Part shown: positions 31,523 through 40,824 of the stretch, piece after piece
Numbering within the stretch: position 1 is the stretch's first letter
Layout of the letters: every line of letters begins with the position of its first letter
NCBI GenBank assembly: GCA_018697675.1
Contig: JABINC010000041.1
Span: 1 to 64,000, forward strand
Reading direction: 5' to 3'
Length of the DNA: 64,000 nucleotides
Origin: Candidatus Peregrinibacteria bacterium
GTDB lineage: Bacteria > Patescibacteriota > Gracilibacteria > UBA1369 > JABINC01
Program-made: the position numbers and the translations under genes
Notes under the pieces: generated by a model
What the model saw: only the letters and a program-made list of their open reading frames with translations
Told to the model about the DNA's origin: nothing
The model's database searches: none

Positions 31523-31807
31523 ATGATGAAGAAGAAGAAAAAACAACGCCAACTTTGGATGAATATTGCCGATAAAGTCCCATTAGATAAATGCGGATTC
31601 GGGAAAAACTGTAAAGCAAAAAGATGCTGTCCAGCACACTATTGGCCACATGTAATGCCATTTTTTCAAGATCCAGTAACAGACGAACCTTGCCACACAC
31701 ATGAAGCGGCTTGGCGAAGAGCTCATCACAATTTTTTCTGTAGAATACTGAAATGCCCGAATTACAAATTCATGAGAAAAGAAAGTAAGAAAAAAGGCTA
31801 CGAATAG
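31523..31807 (+). CDS. Small Cys/His-rich hypothetical protein
   Basis: 94-aa ORF: CGFGKNCKAKRCCPAHYWPHVMPFFQDPVTDEPCHTHEAAWRRAHHNFFCRILKCPNYKFM. Confidence 0.6.
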   Translation: MMKKKKKQRQLWMNIADKVPLDKCGFGKNCKAKRCCPAHYWPHVMPFFQDPVTDEPCHTHEAAWRRAHHNFFCRILKCPNYKFMRKESKKKGYE

Positions 31808-31811
31808 CTCC

Positions 31812-32861
31812 TTATTTGAGCTCGCTTCGCTCGCCCTGCCAAGTAACTAAAACCATGACTATCATAATTACAGCCATGATTGTTACAGCTGCAAATTTCC
31901 CCATAGAACCGAGAAAAAGAGCGCTAAATCCAAATACAGCACAGAGCACATAGATCAGAAAAAGAATCCACCGCAAAGGAATTCCCATGTCCATTAATTT
32001 ATCATGCAAATGTAACCTGTCTTTACCTTTGAACGGCGACTGACCACGAATTACACGTTGTAAAATTACCCAAAAGAAATCAAGCAATGGGAAACCAAGA
32101 ATTAGAAATGCAGTAGCAATTTTCCCACCCGAAAAAATCGAAAGCACAGCAAGCATAAACCCAAGAAACATCGAACCACTATCTCCCATAAGCATCTTTG
32201 CCGGATAAAAATCAAAACACCAAAATACCAGAAAAATACCTGCAAGAATCACACTCATAATTATAACCGGCTCTTGATCTATCATGTGAAATCCAGATCT
32301 AGAACTCAAGAAAAATAACGCCAGAGCCGCAATTCCTCCAACCCCAGAGGCGAGTCCATTCACTCCATCAAGCCAGTTTACACTATTTATAAGAATAATA
32401 ATCCAAAGAATCGTGAAGATATCCGCAAGCCAGATTATCTCAAAACCATTTACCATAGTAATATAGGAATCAAGTGAAAACGGTTCTCCAAACGGATTCG
32501 AAATACTATGAATTCCAACTCCAGAATACACAATTATCACTCCCGCAAGCCCTTGTACGATAAGCCGTAACGAAGCTGGCAAAGGCCTGTAGTCATCAAA
32601 AAAAGACACTCCCACAATCAGCCCCGCCCCAATCAAAACTCCCACAACACTCGGATACTGACTCACAGGTAGGAAAAAAAGGACGGTTGAAAGAAAAATT
32701 AAATACAAAACAATACCAACAGAATAAGGGATTGGCGCACGTTTCAATCCATATTTTTTCGGCTTATCCATCAATTTAAACTCTGGGAAAACTCGGAGCA
32801 CCACAAGACATGCGATAAGAGATGCAACAGAAGCCACCAAAAATGGGAAAAGGTATTGCAT
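31812..32861 (-). CDS. MraY/WecA-like undecaprenyl-phosphate glycosyl-1-phosphate transferase
   Basis: Multi-TM; GVSFFDDYRPLPASLRL; NSVNWLDGVNGLASGVGGIAAL; MLMGDSGSMFLGF; KDRLHLHDKLMDMGI. Confidence 0.9.
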   Translation of the reverse strand: MQYLFPFLVASVASLIACLVVLRVFPEFKLMDKPKKYGLKRAPIPYSVGIVLYLIFLSTVLFFLPVSQYPSVVGVLIGAGLIVGVSFFDDYRPLPASLRLIVQGLAGVIIVYSGVGIHSISNPFGEPFSLDSYITMVNGFEIIWLADIFTILWIIILINSVNWLDGVNGLASGVGGIAALALFFLSSRSGFHMIDQEPVIIMSVILAGIFLVFWCFDFYPAKMLMGDSGSMFLGFMLAVLSIFSGGKIATAFLILGFPLLDFFWVILQRVIRGQSPFKGKDRLHLHDKLMDMGIPLRWILFLIYVLCAVFGFSALFLGSMGKFAAVTIMAVIMIVMVLVTWQGERSELK

Positions 32862-33089
32862 AAAATTTTTTAATAATCGGTAATTATAAGAACTCTATTC
32901 TTCATGAAAAGATTCTATACGATGACCGCCCACCTGCCAACTTATTTATATAACTACTACTCCGTTTTCTCTTATAACCAATTATCATTTTTCTCATTCA
33001 CCCCTCTCTTTGCCTTAGCTATCTCAACTTAACTTCTTCTCTCTAAATTTAAGCATCTCAACCTAATCCCCTTGCGACCACTTTTGCAT

Positions 33090-33687
33090 TTACAACATCT
33101 TCTTGCTAATAACCCTCCTATCTATCAAATGTGCGATCTCATGATGTTCTCGACAAAGTGGCGCTAAAAAGCGTGGATCATTGCTACCGGTCAGCGCGAA
33201 TCTTGCAGTGTGGTGCATGCAGCTCGCATCACGACCACAGTTTGACACAGAGCACTTAGTTCCATATTCCTCTTTGAGGATTGTTTTTCTTCCTACCTGA
33301 AAATAGATCCTCCATATTTGCACCTCCTGATACAACTTTCCCATCAGTTAGCGCATCATGCAAGGCTGGCTTATCTGCAAATCGTTTCTCAAGATTGATT
33401 GTTAATCGAATTTGAGCTTCACTCAATCCCGCCATTCGTTTCCCAAATTCAAAAATTGAATTATATCCTTTTTTTTCATAAAGTCTGCGACGATTAACTT
33501 CTGGAAGAAGCCCAATAAATCTCTGGCGCCAAAATAGAACCTGAGTGCCGTACTCCCGACACATTGCGAGTAATTTTTTGTCGGAAAGATTTGCAAACTT
33601 TTCGTTTGAAGAACTTATAAGTTTTTCACTAGAATCATTCGCAGATTTTTTATCAGAAAGCTGTTTAATATTTCTTATATTTTTCAT
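33090..33687 (-). pseudogene. Probably degraded HNH endonuclease gene (two overlapping frames)
   Basis: N-terminal part in ORF 33256..33687 (GLSEAQIRLTINLEKRFADKPALHDALTDGKV); HNH part in ORF 33090..33344 in another frame (TKCSVSNCGRDASCMHHTARFALTGSNDPRFLAPLCREHHEIAH). Confidence 0.55.
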
Positions 33688-33867
33688 GATTTGAGGGGCT
33701 ATTTATCACAAGTTAAATGGTATGTTTAACATCATAAATCTACCACATGCTCACCATTTTGGATCAAGTGGAAATCGACTTTGCAAACATTGATTTATGG
33801 CTAAGCAAAACCAAGGGTTATCATTTCGACTAGACGAAAAAATAACAATATTACACGGTGAGTGTTG

Positions 33868-33969
33868 ACTCACGTGGAAAGCGTATTATACATAAAAATA
33901 TACTCACGCAGGAAGCATATTGCACATAGAAGTTCGCTTACGCTAGAGTCGTGTTTTGCATGAAAATTA
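33868..33969. repeat. Three imperfect 34-nt tandem repeats
   Basis: ACTCACGTGGAAAGCGTATTATACATAAAAATAT / ACTCACGCAGGAAGCATATTGCACATAGAAGTTC / GCTTACGCTAGAGTCGTGTTTTGCATGAAAATTA at 33868, 33902, 33936. Confidence 0.6.
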
Positions 33970-34827
33970 AATCAATTCAGACACCCCAATCAACCCAGCC
34001 TTCAACTGCTCAAATGAAGTTTCCTTAGATAATTTTACAACTCGGCCACAACCATCGAGAGAAGAATTCATGTCAGAATTCAATTTAATAACTCCTCCCA
34101 ATGTTGCCTGACCAACTCTAGTACGCCGGAGCCCTATGAGGGCCGCCGGAGCCCCGAGTATCTCCCCGATATCTCGTGCCAAACTACGCATATAAGTACC
34201 CTTGGAAACCGTTGCAAATACTTTTATAAAAGGGACTTTTACCAATGATGGCGCTGCTGACACCTCCTTAATCCCGCTATCCATGAACTCCAATTTTTCA
34301 ATCACAACTTTGCGAGGCTTCAACTCAAATTCTTTCCCTGCGCGAGCAAGATCATAGGCTCTCTTACCACCAACTTTTAGAGCCGAAAATTTAGGAGGCA
34401 TTTGGTCAATCTCACCTCGGAATTCTGAAAGAATTTTCTCAACATTCACTTCTGTAAGAAATTTTGAAAGAGAGGTGTTTGAAGGATTGAGAATAATATC
34501 TTCAATAAATTCAACTTCGCCATCCAAATCATAAGTCTCCGATTTTACTCCAAAACCAATTTCAGCTACATAATCTTTATCAGCACCTTTCAACTGCTCC
34601 AGAGATTTCGTAGCCTTACCAACAGCTACAACAAGTACCCCAGTAGCATGCGGATCCAGCGTCCCAGCATGTCCAACTTTTGGCTTCTTCTTGAGCCCCA
34701 AGCTATTTTTCATAGTCCAAGCAATTTTGTTCACACAGTCAAAAGAAGTCCAGCCAAACGGCTTATCAACGATCAAGAATCCCGATGGGAGCAGTAGTGG
34801 ATTATCCATTTTATGAGTTATTCCCAT
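33967..34827 (-). CDS. truB: tRNA pseudouridine(55) synthase
   Basis: GFLIVDKPFGWTSFDCVNKI; KVGHAGTLDPHATGVLVVAVGKATK; KGTYMRSLARDIGEILG. Confidence 0.96.
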   Translation of the reverse strand: MGITHKMDNPLLLPSGFLIVDKPFGWTSFDCVNKIAWTMKNSLGLKKKPKVGHAGTLDPHATGVLVVAVGKATKSLEQLKGADKDYVAEIGFGVKSETYDLDGEVEFIEDIILNPSNTSLSKFLTEVNVEKILSEFRGEIDQMPPKFSALKVGGKRAYDLARAGKEFELKPRKVVIEKLEFMDSGIKEVSAAPSLVKVPFIKVFATVSKGTYMRSLARDIGEILGAPAALIGLRRTRVGQATLGGVIKLNSDMNSSLDGCGRVVKLSKETSFEQLKAGLIGVSELI

Positions 34828-34864
34828 TTAAATAATAAGCACAAATTCTCTTCACAAACTTGCG

Positions 34865-36232
34865 TCAGCTTTCAAAACATTTATTACCTCGCACTGTTTT
34901 ATCAGAATCAAGCTCCAGTTCCAACTCTCGACTCAAAAGTTCCTTAACAACCTTTCTATCATCCCAAGGTATCAACCCCTCCCCTATAGCCTGAACTTCT
35001 TCGCAGCCTTTTCCAGTGATGAGTACAGTGTCCCCAGCTTTTGCAGTAGCAAGACCTAGGCGAATCGCCTCACGTCGATCAGGCACAAGCCAAAGGCCAC
35101 CTCCAGTAGCACCGGAGCCAGCCCCCTCCTCTCTCTTAATTCCTTTGGCAATATCTCTTAGAATTCCCATTCGATCTTCTGTATATGGATCATCATCTGT
35201 GAGCACAATTTTGTCGGCATATTTATCAGCAACCCGCCCCATCTGTGAACGTTTCCCCTTATCTCGACCACCACCCGTACATCCAAATATAAGTATCAAA
35301 TTCCCTTTAGTAAGAGGTTTGAAAAGCGCACAAACTTTCTCAAGAGAGTCTACGGTATGAGCGTAATCCACAATTACAGAAAATTTCTGCCCAACATCAA
35401 CCCATTCTTGGCGTCCAGAAACTGGAGAAAGCTCTTCAAAAGCATCTTTGATTGTATGCGTATTAATACCATTTGCTAGAGCAGCGCTCGCGGCCGCGAG
35501 CGCATTATGTACATTAAACCTACCTACCAATTTATTCACAATCCGCTCTTTATGATTTGGAATTTTCAACACAAATTCAGTACCATCCGCAGATAATTTA
35601 ATATGCTCTGCAATACAAGTTCCTCTCGAAAAACCATAGGTAAAAAGTACATCAACTGTCACACCTCTGAATTCATCAAAATATTTATCATCTTGATTTA
35701 AAACCGCAACCTTCTTCACATTTGGCTTTCTTTTGCTAGATGCTAGCATTCGAAAAAGCTTTAATTTTTCCCCTCTATAAGCCTTGTGACTTCCATGATA
35801 ATCAATGTGGTCTTTGTCGATTTGAGTCAGCACCGCGGTATCAACATTGAGTCCAAAAGTTCTACTTTGAGTAACCGCATGAGAAGAAACTTCCACAACA
35901 GCATGCGTACATCCAGCTTTGACCATATCAGATAAAAGCTTTTGAAAAGCAAAAGGAGATGGAGTATTTTGCTTAGTTTTGTTTACCCACCTACGATCTG
36001 CAATTTGAAAATGCGTACTCGAAGTCATCCCCACCTTGTACCCAGCATGACTAAAAATTTTCGCAATCAAATGACAAGTTGTAGTTTTCCCTTTTGTTCC
36101 AGTCACAGCAACAATAGTCATCTTATTCGCAGGAAATCCATAAGCAATAGCAGCAGCCACAGCCTTTAACTTATGATAAGACAAGCGAAGCGGATGCCGA
36201 TCAGGAATAATTGTACGAAGAATTTTAATCAA
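34865..36232 (-). CDS. murE: Mur ligase, UDP-N-acetylmuramyl-tripeptide synthetase-like (MurE family)
   Basis: VAVTGTKGKTTTCHLIAKI; HAVVEVSSHAVTQSRTFGLNVDTAVLTQIDKDHIDYHGS; SPVSGRQEWVDVGQKFSVIVDYAHTVDSL; TDDDPYTEDRMGILRDI. Confidence 0.9.
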   Translation of the reverse strand: MIKILRTIIPDRHPLRLSYHKLKAVAAAIAYGFPANKMTIVAVTGTKGKTTTCHLIAKIFSHAGYKVGMTSSTHFQIADRRWVNKTKQNTPSPFAFQKLLSDMVKAGCTHAVVEVSSHAVTQSRTFGLNVDTAVLTQIDKDHIDYHGSHKAYRGEKLKLFRMLASSKRKPNVKKVAVLNQDDKYFDEFRGVTVDVLFTYGFSRGTCIAEHIKLSADGTEFVLKIPNHKERIVNKLVGRFNVHNALAAASAALANGINTHTIKDAFEELSPVSGRQEWVDVGQKFSVIVDYAHTVDSLEKVCALFKPLTKGNLILIFGCTGGGRDKGKRSQMGRVADKYADKIVLTDDDPYTEDRMGILRDIAKGIKREEGAGSGATGGGLWLVPDRREAIRLGLATAKAGDTVLITGKGCEEVQAIGEGLIPWDDRKVVKELLSRELELELDSDKTVRGNKCFES

Positions 36233-36244
36233 AACAGTTTTTTA

Positions 36245-36628
36245 TTAAGTCAAAAGTTTCTGAGCTTTCTCTATATCTTTTTCTATTTGAGCCACTAACT
36301 TCTCACTATTTTCAAAACGCTTCACATCTCGGAGTTTTTTCAAAATATCTACTTTGCACTCAACTCCATATAGATCCCCACCTTCAAAATTCAGAAGAAA
36401 AACCTCAAAAGTCTCCACATTGTCAAAAGTCTCCCGAGGCCCCAAATGCATCACCCCAAAATAAGCTTCATCTGGCAACTCAACTTCACAGAGATAAACT
36501 CCAGTGCCAAAGTCTATATGCTCCGGGTAAACTAAATTAATAGTAGGAAAGCCTAGGCGACGCCCCATTCCAACACCTTTTATAACTTTTGAAGTAACTG
36601 TAAATATATTCTTTAAACCTTCACTCAT
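36245..36628 (-). CDS. Riboflavin kinase domain protein (RibF C-terminal module only)
   Basis: VIKGVGMGRRLGFPTINLVYPEHIDFGTGVYLCEVEL; VETFEVFLLNFEGGDLYG; no FAD-synthetase N-domain. Confidence 0.85.
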   Translation of the reverse strand: MSEGLKNIFTVTSKVIKGVGMGRRLGFPTINLVYPEHIDFGTGVYLCEVELPDEAYFGVMHLGPRETFDNVETFEVFLLNFEGGDLYGVECKVDILKKLRDVKRFENSEKLVAQIEKDIEKAQKLLT

Positions 36629-36654
36629 TTTTTTTAAGCTTTAAATAATAAGGT

Positions 36655-37242
36655 TTACTCTAAATCCCCATCCATCTTTGGCTCTACAATTCCATAAGTG
36701 CCATCATCTTTTTTATAAACCATAGAAAAACGCCCGGTATCTAGATTCTCAAATACAAAACAATTGTGCCCAATAAGCTCCATTTGCTCGATAGCCTCTT
36801 CTTCATGCATTGGAGAAGTATTCGAATATCTCTTGCGACGCGTAATATTTGATTCAAATTTATATTCCTCTCCAGAAAAATCAGTTAAAAGAATTCCTTT
36901 TTCACCAGCCAGCCATCGTCCTTCTTTATCACGTTTATGTTTCTTCGCAGAATAACGCTCAATTTGTTTTTTCAATTTTGCCACAGCAAGATCAATAGCC
37001 TCGGCTACTTGATTTGCATGTACCTCCGCTCGAAGAATAGACCGCGGAACAGCCATAGTAATTTGACATTCCACATGTTTTCCTTCTGTACGTGTAACTG
37101 ATTTCTTCAATTCAACATGCACTTTGGTAGCATCTCCCGAAATACGTTCATCAAAACGTCCCAACGCCTCAAGCTTCTCAATAGCATATTCTTTATGCTC
37201 TGGATTTACCTTAATATCATGAGTAGTAATGTCGATGTGCAT
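36655..37242 (-). CDS. hpf: Ribosome hibernation promoting factor, long form
   Basis: MHIDITTHDIKVNPEHKEYAIEKLEAL; ILRAEVHANQVAEAIDLAVAKLKKQIERYSAKK; C-terminal EEEAIEQMELIGHNCFVFENLDTGRFSMVYKKDDGTYGIVEP. Confidence 0.93.
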   Translation of the reverse strand: MHIDITTHDIKVNPEHKEYAIEKLEALGRFDERISGDATKVHVELKKSVTRTEGKHVECQITMAVPRSILRAEVHANQVAEAIDLAVAKLKKQIERYSAKKHKRDKEGRWLAGEKGILLTDFSGEEYKFESNITRRKRYSNTSPMHEEEAIEQMELIGHNCFVFENLDTGRFSMVYKKDDGTYGIVEPKMDGDLE

Positions 37243-37358
37243 AAAACAAATTGTTTAAGATATACCTAAAAACTGATTGTGAAAGAAGTATACATTGATC
37301 AAGAAAAAAACTCTAATTGATTTTCACACCAAAAGAACCCCTACTTCTCATTTAAATT

Positions 37359-38027
37359 CTACCCCGCCTGTTTGATCCCTTCCACAAGATCTCGAAGCAC
37401 AGCTTCCGGATCCGCAGATTTCATTACTCCAGATGCAAGTAGAATTCCAGAAGCACCCAGCTCAAAAGCAATTTTCACATCTCTGGCATCTTTGATCCCA
37501 GCCCCTACGATCACCTTCCCCCTGCCAATTTTTTCAACTGTCCGATCAATAATTTCGGGATTCGCAGTCGACACAGATATATCACCACCTATGAGCTCCG
37601 GCGGCTCCACCGCCAACATTTCCGGCTCAAATTCCAAAAACCCCTCCGCCTCATCCGCACTTTCCGCACAGACTATATGCCTCAAACCAACCTCTTTTGC
37701 ACGTTTAATCGAAGCCAAAAGAACCTCTCGACTAAGCCTTTTTTCAGAATGATTTAGGAGGGTCCCATACGCCCCAATATCTTTCACAGCCTCAGGGAGC
37801 ACACTTCCCGTCCCTCGCCCAGGAGTGATCGGATCAATATGCTGCACAAAAACCGGTATAGACACAGCTTCTACAATAGCCTTCAAATCAATCGCCGACA
37901 CAGCCACTCCAATCACAACCCCAGTTTCCTTCGAAACCTTCTCATGAATTTTCGCCATCCGCACCGCATCTTCTCCAAAACCCTCATCATAAGCTTTAAA
38001 ATTCGTAACAATAAGTGGAAATTCCAT
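37359..38027 (-). CDS. tpiA: Triosephosphate isomerase, archaeal-type
   Basis: MEFPLIVTNFKAYDEG; FVQHIDPITPGRGTGSVLPEAVKDIGAYGTLLNHSEKRLS; CAESADEAE; AVEPPELIG. Track start 38129 adds an unlikely hydrophobic extension; ATG at 38025-38027 fits the family N-terminus. Confidence 0.85.
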   Translation of the reverse strand: MEFPLIVTNFKAYDEGFGEDAVRMAKIHEKVSKETGVVIGVAVSAIDLKAIVEAVSIPVFVQHIDPITPGRGTGSVLPEAVKDIGAYGTLLNHSEKRLSREVLLASIKRAKEVGLRHIVCAESADEAEGFLEFEPEMLAVEPPELIGGDISVSTANPEIIDRTVEKIGRGKVIVGAGIKDARDVKIAFELGASGILLASGVMKSADPEAVLRDLVEGIKQAG

Positions 38028-38183
38028 GAAAAATAAGATAAAAATATAGTCCACCGAAAGATAAAGAAAAAGACTCCCAAACACAAGAAAAACCCCACTC
38101 AATAAAATACTACAAAAAATACTTGACAATATCGCAACAAAGTATTAAAGTGCTCTCTTAATTTGTTTTTAAACCCATGTAAC

Positions 38184-40787
38184 ATGGCAAAGAAAGGAAA
38201 CGGACTAGATAGATCTGATGGATCTGATAGCCCAGCAGAAACTGGCGAACTAGTCACTTTAATACCAAGTGATGATCCAAGCGCGGCAGCTCCAGATCCA
38301 GCAGCTCTAGCAACAGCAAACCCATTTCTAGGAGATGGTGCCCCTTTGACAAGAGAAATGACTGCAAGCACAGCCCCACATTTAGCTGCCTTCACAGGAG
38401 GAACTCCAGAAGAAAAAGCTGCTCAACAAGCTGCAGAAGAAGCTGCAAAACAAGCAGAATTAGAAAAAATTACCAGAGAAAAAGCAAGCATAGGAACTAT
38501 GACACTGGAATTAACTGAATTAGAAAGACAAATCGAAGCGGCTGATACAACTAGAAAAGCAATATTAGCACAAGCACAAGCTGAAACTGATCCAGATAAG
38601 AAAGCTGAATTAGGATTTAAATTAGCAGGAGCTATAACCACACTAAGGGCAATAAAAGCCGCTAAAAGAGAAGCAATAACTGAGCTAGCGGAAAAAGATA
38701 AAGTTGTACTTAAAGAGGTCTTGGCAGACATACGATTTCAACTCAGAGGAGATAAAGGCCCTAAAAAAGACGTGAGACTACAAAACCTACGAAACAGCAA
38801 GGGTCAACTCGAAGCGAAAACAAACGCATTAGCAACTCAAATACGAGAAGTAGAGTTAGCAGTATCTCAAGATCGAGCAGATAGAGATACCGCTCTCAGA
38901 GCAGTAGAAGAGGCAACAGCAAAAGCAACAACCGCAGAACAAAGAATTACAGCAATTGCAACAGAGTTAGCTGAATTAGACACAGCCGTAGAAACTGACA
39001 TGAACAGTGCAACAGAGACTGAAATAGAAGGTAAAAGAACAGGAGCAAGAGACCTAAGAGCTCATTTGGCGCAAGCTATAGAAACAAAAGAAGGAACGAA
39101 ATTCAGGAAAAGAGAAGTAGAGTTAAGAGATCTATTATTAGAAAGAGAAGCGCTAAATGCCCAAATACAAACAAATGCAGTCGCATTTGCAGAGAAATTA
39201 GTGAATTTCCCAGCGATAGACGCAGAAATTCGAAAGCTCTTCTCAGACACAACTACCCTACCGGAACCAATCACTTCAGAAGATTTACCGAAAAAAGGAC
39301 AAGTTCCAAGTATCACTCAATTAGAAAATTGGTATTCAAAAATCAAAGAATATCACGATACCATTATGGCGCAATTAAACCATTATTCAAATGAATATAC
39401 CACGAAAACTAAAGCTCGAGATGCACTTATAGCAGCAATTACAAGCTTAGAAGGGTCACTAGGGTTCCTTGATGGAGATGTTTTAGAAAAAGTAAAGGGA
39501 GATATTACAGAGAAAGAACGCGCAAGAGATGCCAGAAACGCCGAAGCTCGGGAAATCGCAGAAAAAGGACAAACTCTTCAAGAAAAATCCAAAGAAAAAC
39601 TAAGCCTACTACGCAAAGAGATAATGTCGATTTTTGGAGATAAACATGGATATGGAAAAGTGAGAGCTTTACAAGCATCAATTGATAAGACAAAAGGAGC
39701 CATGAAAGGTCCTGCCGTAAAAAAAGTCGAAACATATATTCAAGCAATTCAAGCAGAAGAAAGGTTAACTACAGAAATCTCAAAACTCGACACAGAGATC
39801 GCAGAAGAAGACGCTGCACTCAAAGAGGCTAAAAGAAAAACTGATGAAAAAGAACGCAAAGCAACTGAACTAAGAGCAGAAGATCAAGCCTCACGAAGAA
39901 CTCTAGCAGAAAACCAGAGAATCGCAGAAGAAAAGAAAGCTTTTGCAGAAACGGCAGACTCAACAGCCGAAGGAAAAGAATCTTTTCTACCGAAATTACG
40001 GAACAAATTAACAACACTAGAAAAAGACCAAGCTCCACTGATGAAGGCAACTATGGAACAGCTTACCCCTCTTCAAGCAGAGGTAGAGTCACTCCAAAGA
40101 ATTGAAGACATCCTAACCCAAGCAGACGCTGGTAATCTATCATTAGACGAAGACCAAGGATCAGATGAAACACTTCTTGCAAAGGTCGAAAATTTGGACA
40201 GACGAGTAGCTACACTAACACGAGGATTGGGAACGGTTCGCGCGGACACACGCACAGCTGTAGAAGAAGCCCTATCAGAAACCCCAGAGCCAACTACATC
40301 ATGGGCAGAAGTAATTAACAACATAATTGATGTATTCAGAGAGCGGAGACTCCCAGTAGCTTTGCTTATTGGAGTAATACTAGGTTTCCTGCTTACAAAA
40401 TCACCTGCTCTATACACCGGAGATAATTATGAAACTCTAGAAGACCCTACAGAACAAGATACTCCAGATGAAGACGATGGACATCTAGACCGTGCTGAAT
40501 CCCCTCAAACCGAAGCACCATCTCCTAGCGGTGGCCTTATAGAAGAAGCTGAAGAACTCACCCCAGAACCAACTCCAACGACAGAACCAGAAGAAGAAGA
40601 AGAAGAAGTTACTCCAGAGGAACCTATAACTCCTACTAAAAGATATGATGCTCCATCAGAATTAGAAAGTCTAAGAGAAGGATCAGGGACCGCTCCAAAG
40701 CAAGAAGAAAAAACCACCCCAGAACCGACACCAACGCCAACTCCGGCTCCAACGATCGATCTAGATGCCTTAAATGAAACTGGATAA
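38184..40787 (+). CDS. Large coiled-coil protein with single C-terminal-proximal TM helix and acidic P/T/E-rich tail
   Basis: ATG 38184 (MAKKGNGLD; track start TTG 38163). Long A/E/K/R-rich heptad-like helices; TM RRLPVALLIGVILGFLLTKSPALY at ~40345-40416; tail PEPTPTTEPEEEEEEVTPEEPITPT...TPEPTPTPTPAPT. Confidence 0.85.
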   Translation: MAKKGNGLDRSDGSDSPAETGELVTLIPSDDPSAAAPDPAALATANPFLGDGAPLTREMTASTAPHLAAFTGGTPEEKAAQQAAEEAAKQAELEKITREKASIGTMTLELTELERQIEAADTTRKAILAQAQAETDPDKKAELGFKLAGAITTLRAIKAAKREAITELAEKDKVVLKEVLADIRFQLRGDKGPKKDVRLQNLRNSKGQLEAKTNALATQIREVELAVSQDRADRDTALRAVEEATAKATTAEQRITAIATELAELDTAVETDMNSATETEIEGKRTGARDLRAHLAQAIETKEGTKFRKREVELRDLLLEREALNAQIQTNAVAFAEKLVNFPAIDAEIRKLFSDTTTLPEPITSEDLPKKGQVPSITQLENWYSKIKEYHDTIMAQLNHYSNEYTTKTKARDALIAAITSLEGSLGFLDGDVLEKVKGDITEKERARDARNAEAREIAEKGQTLQEKSKEKLSLLRKEIMSIFGDKHGYGKVRALQASIDKTKGAMKGPAVKKVETYIQAIQAEERLTTEISKLDTEIAEEDAALKEAKRKTDEKERKATELRAEDQASRRTLAENQRIAEEKKAFAETADSTAEGKESFLPKLRNKLTTLEKDQAPLMKATMEQLTPLQAEVESLQRIEDILTQADAGNLSLDEDQGSDETLLAKVENLDRRVATLTRGLGTVRADTRTAVEEALSETPEPTTSWAEVINNIIDVFRERRLPVALLIGVILGFLLTKSPALYTGDNYETLEDPTEQDTPDEDDGHLDRAESPQTEAPSPSGGLIEEAEELTPEPTPTTEPEEEEEEVTPEEPITPTKRYDAPSELESLREGSGTAPKQEEKTTPEPTPTPTPAPTIDLDALNETG

Positions 40788-40824
40788 ATCGCGCAAATAT
40801 AAATCCAATAATCCCAGAATTTAA

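Noticed and set aside
38123-38148. TTGACA followed by TATTAA upstream of ORF 38184
   Set aside because: Spacing is only 14 nt, too short for a standard sigma70 promoter; not called as a feature.
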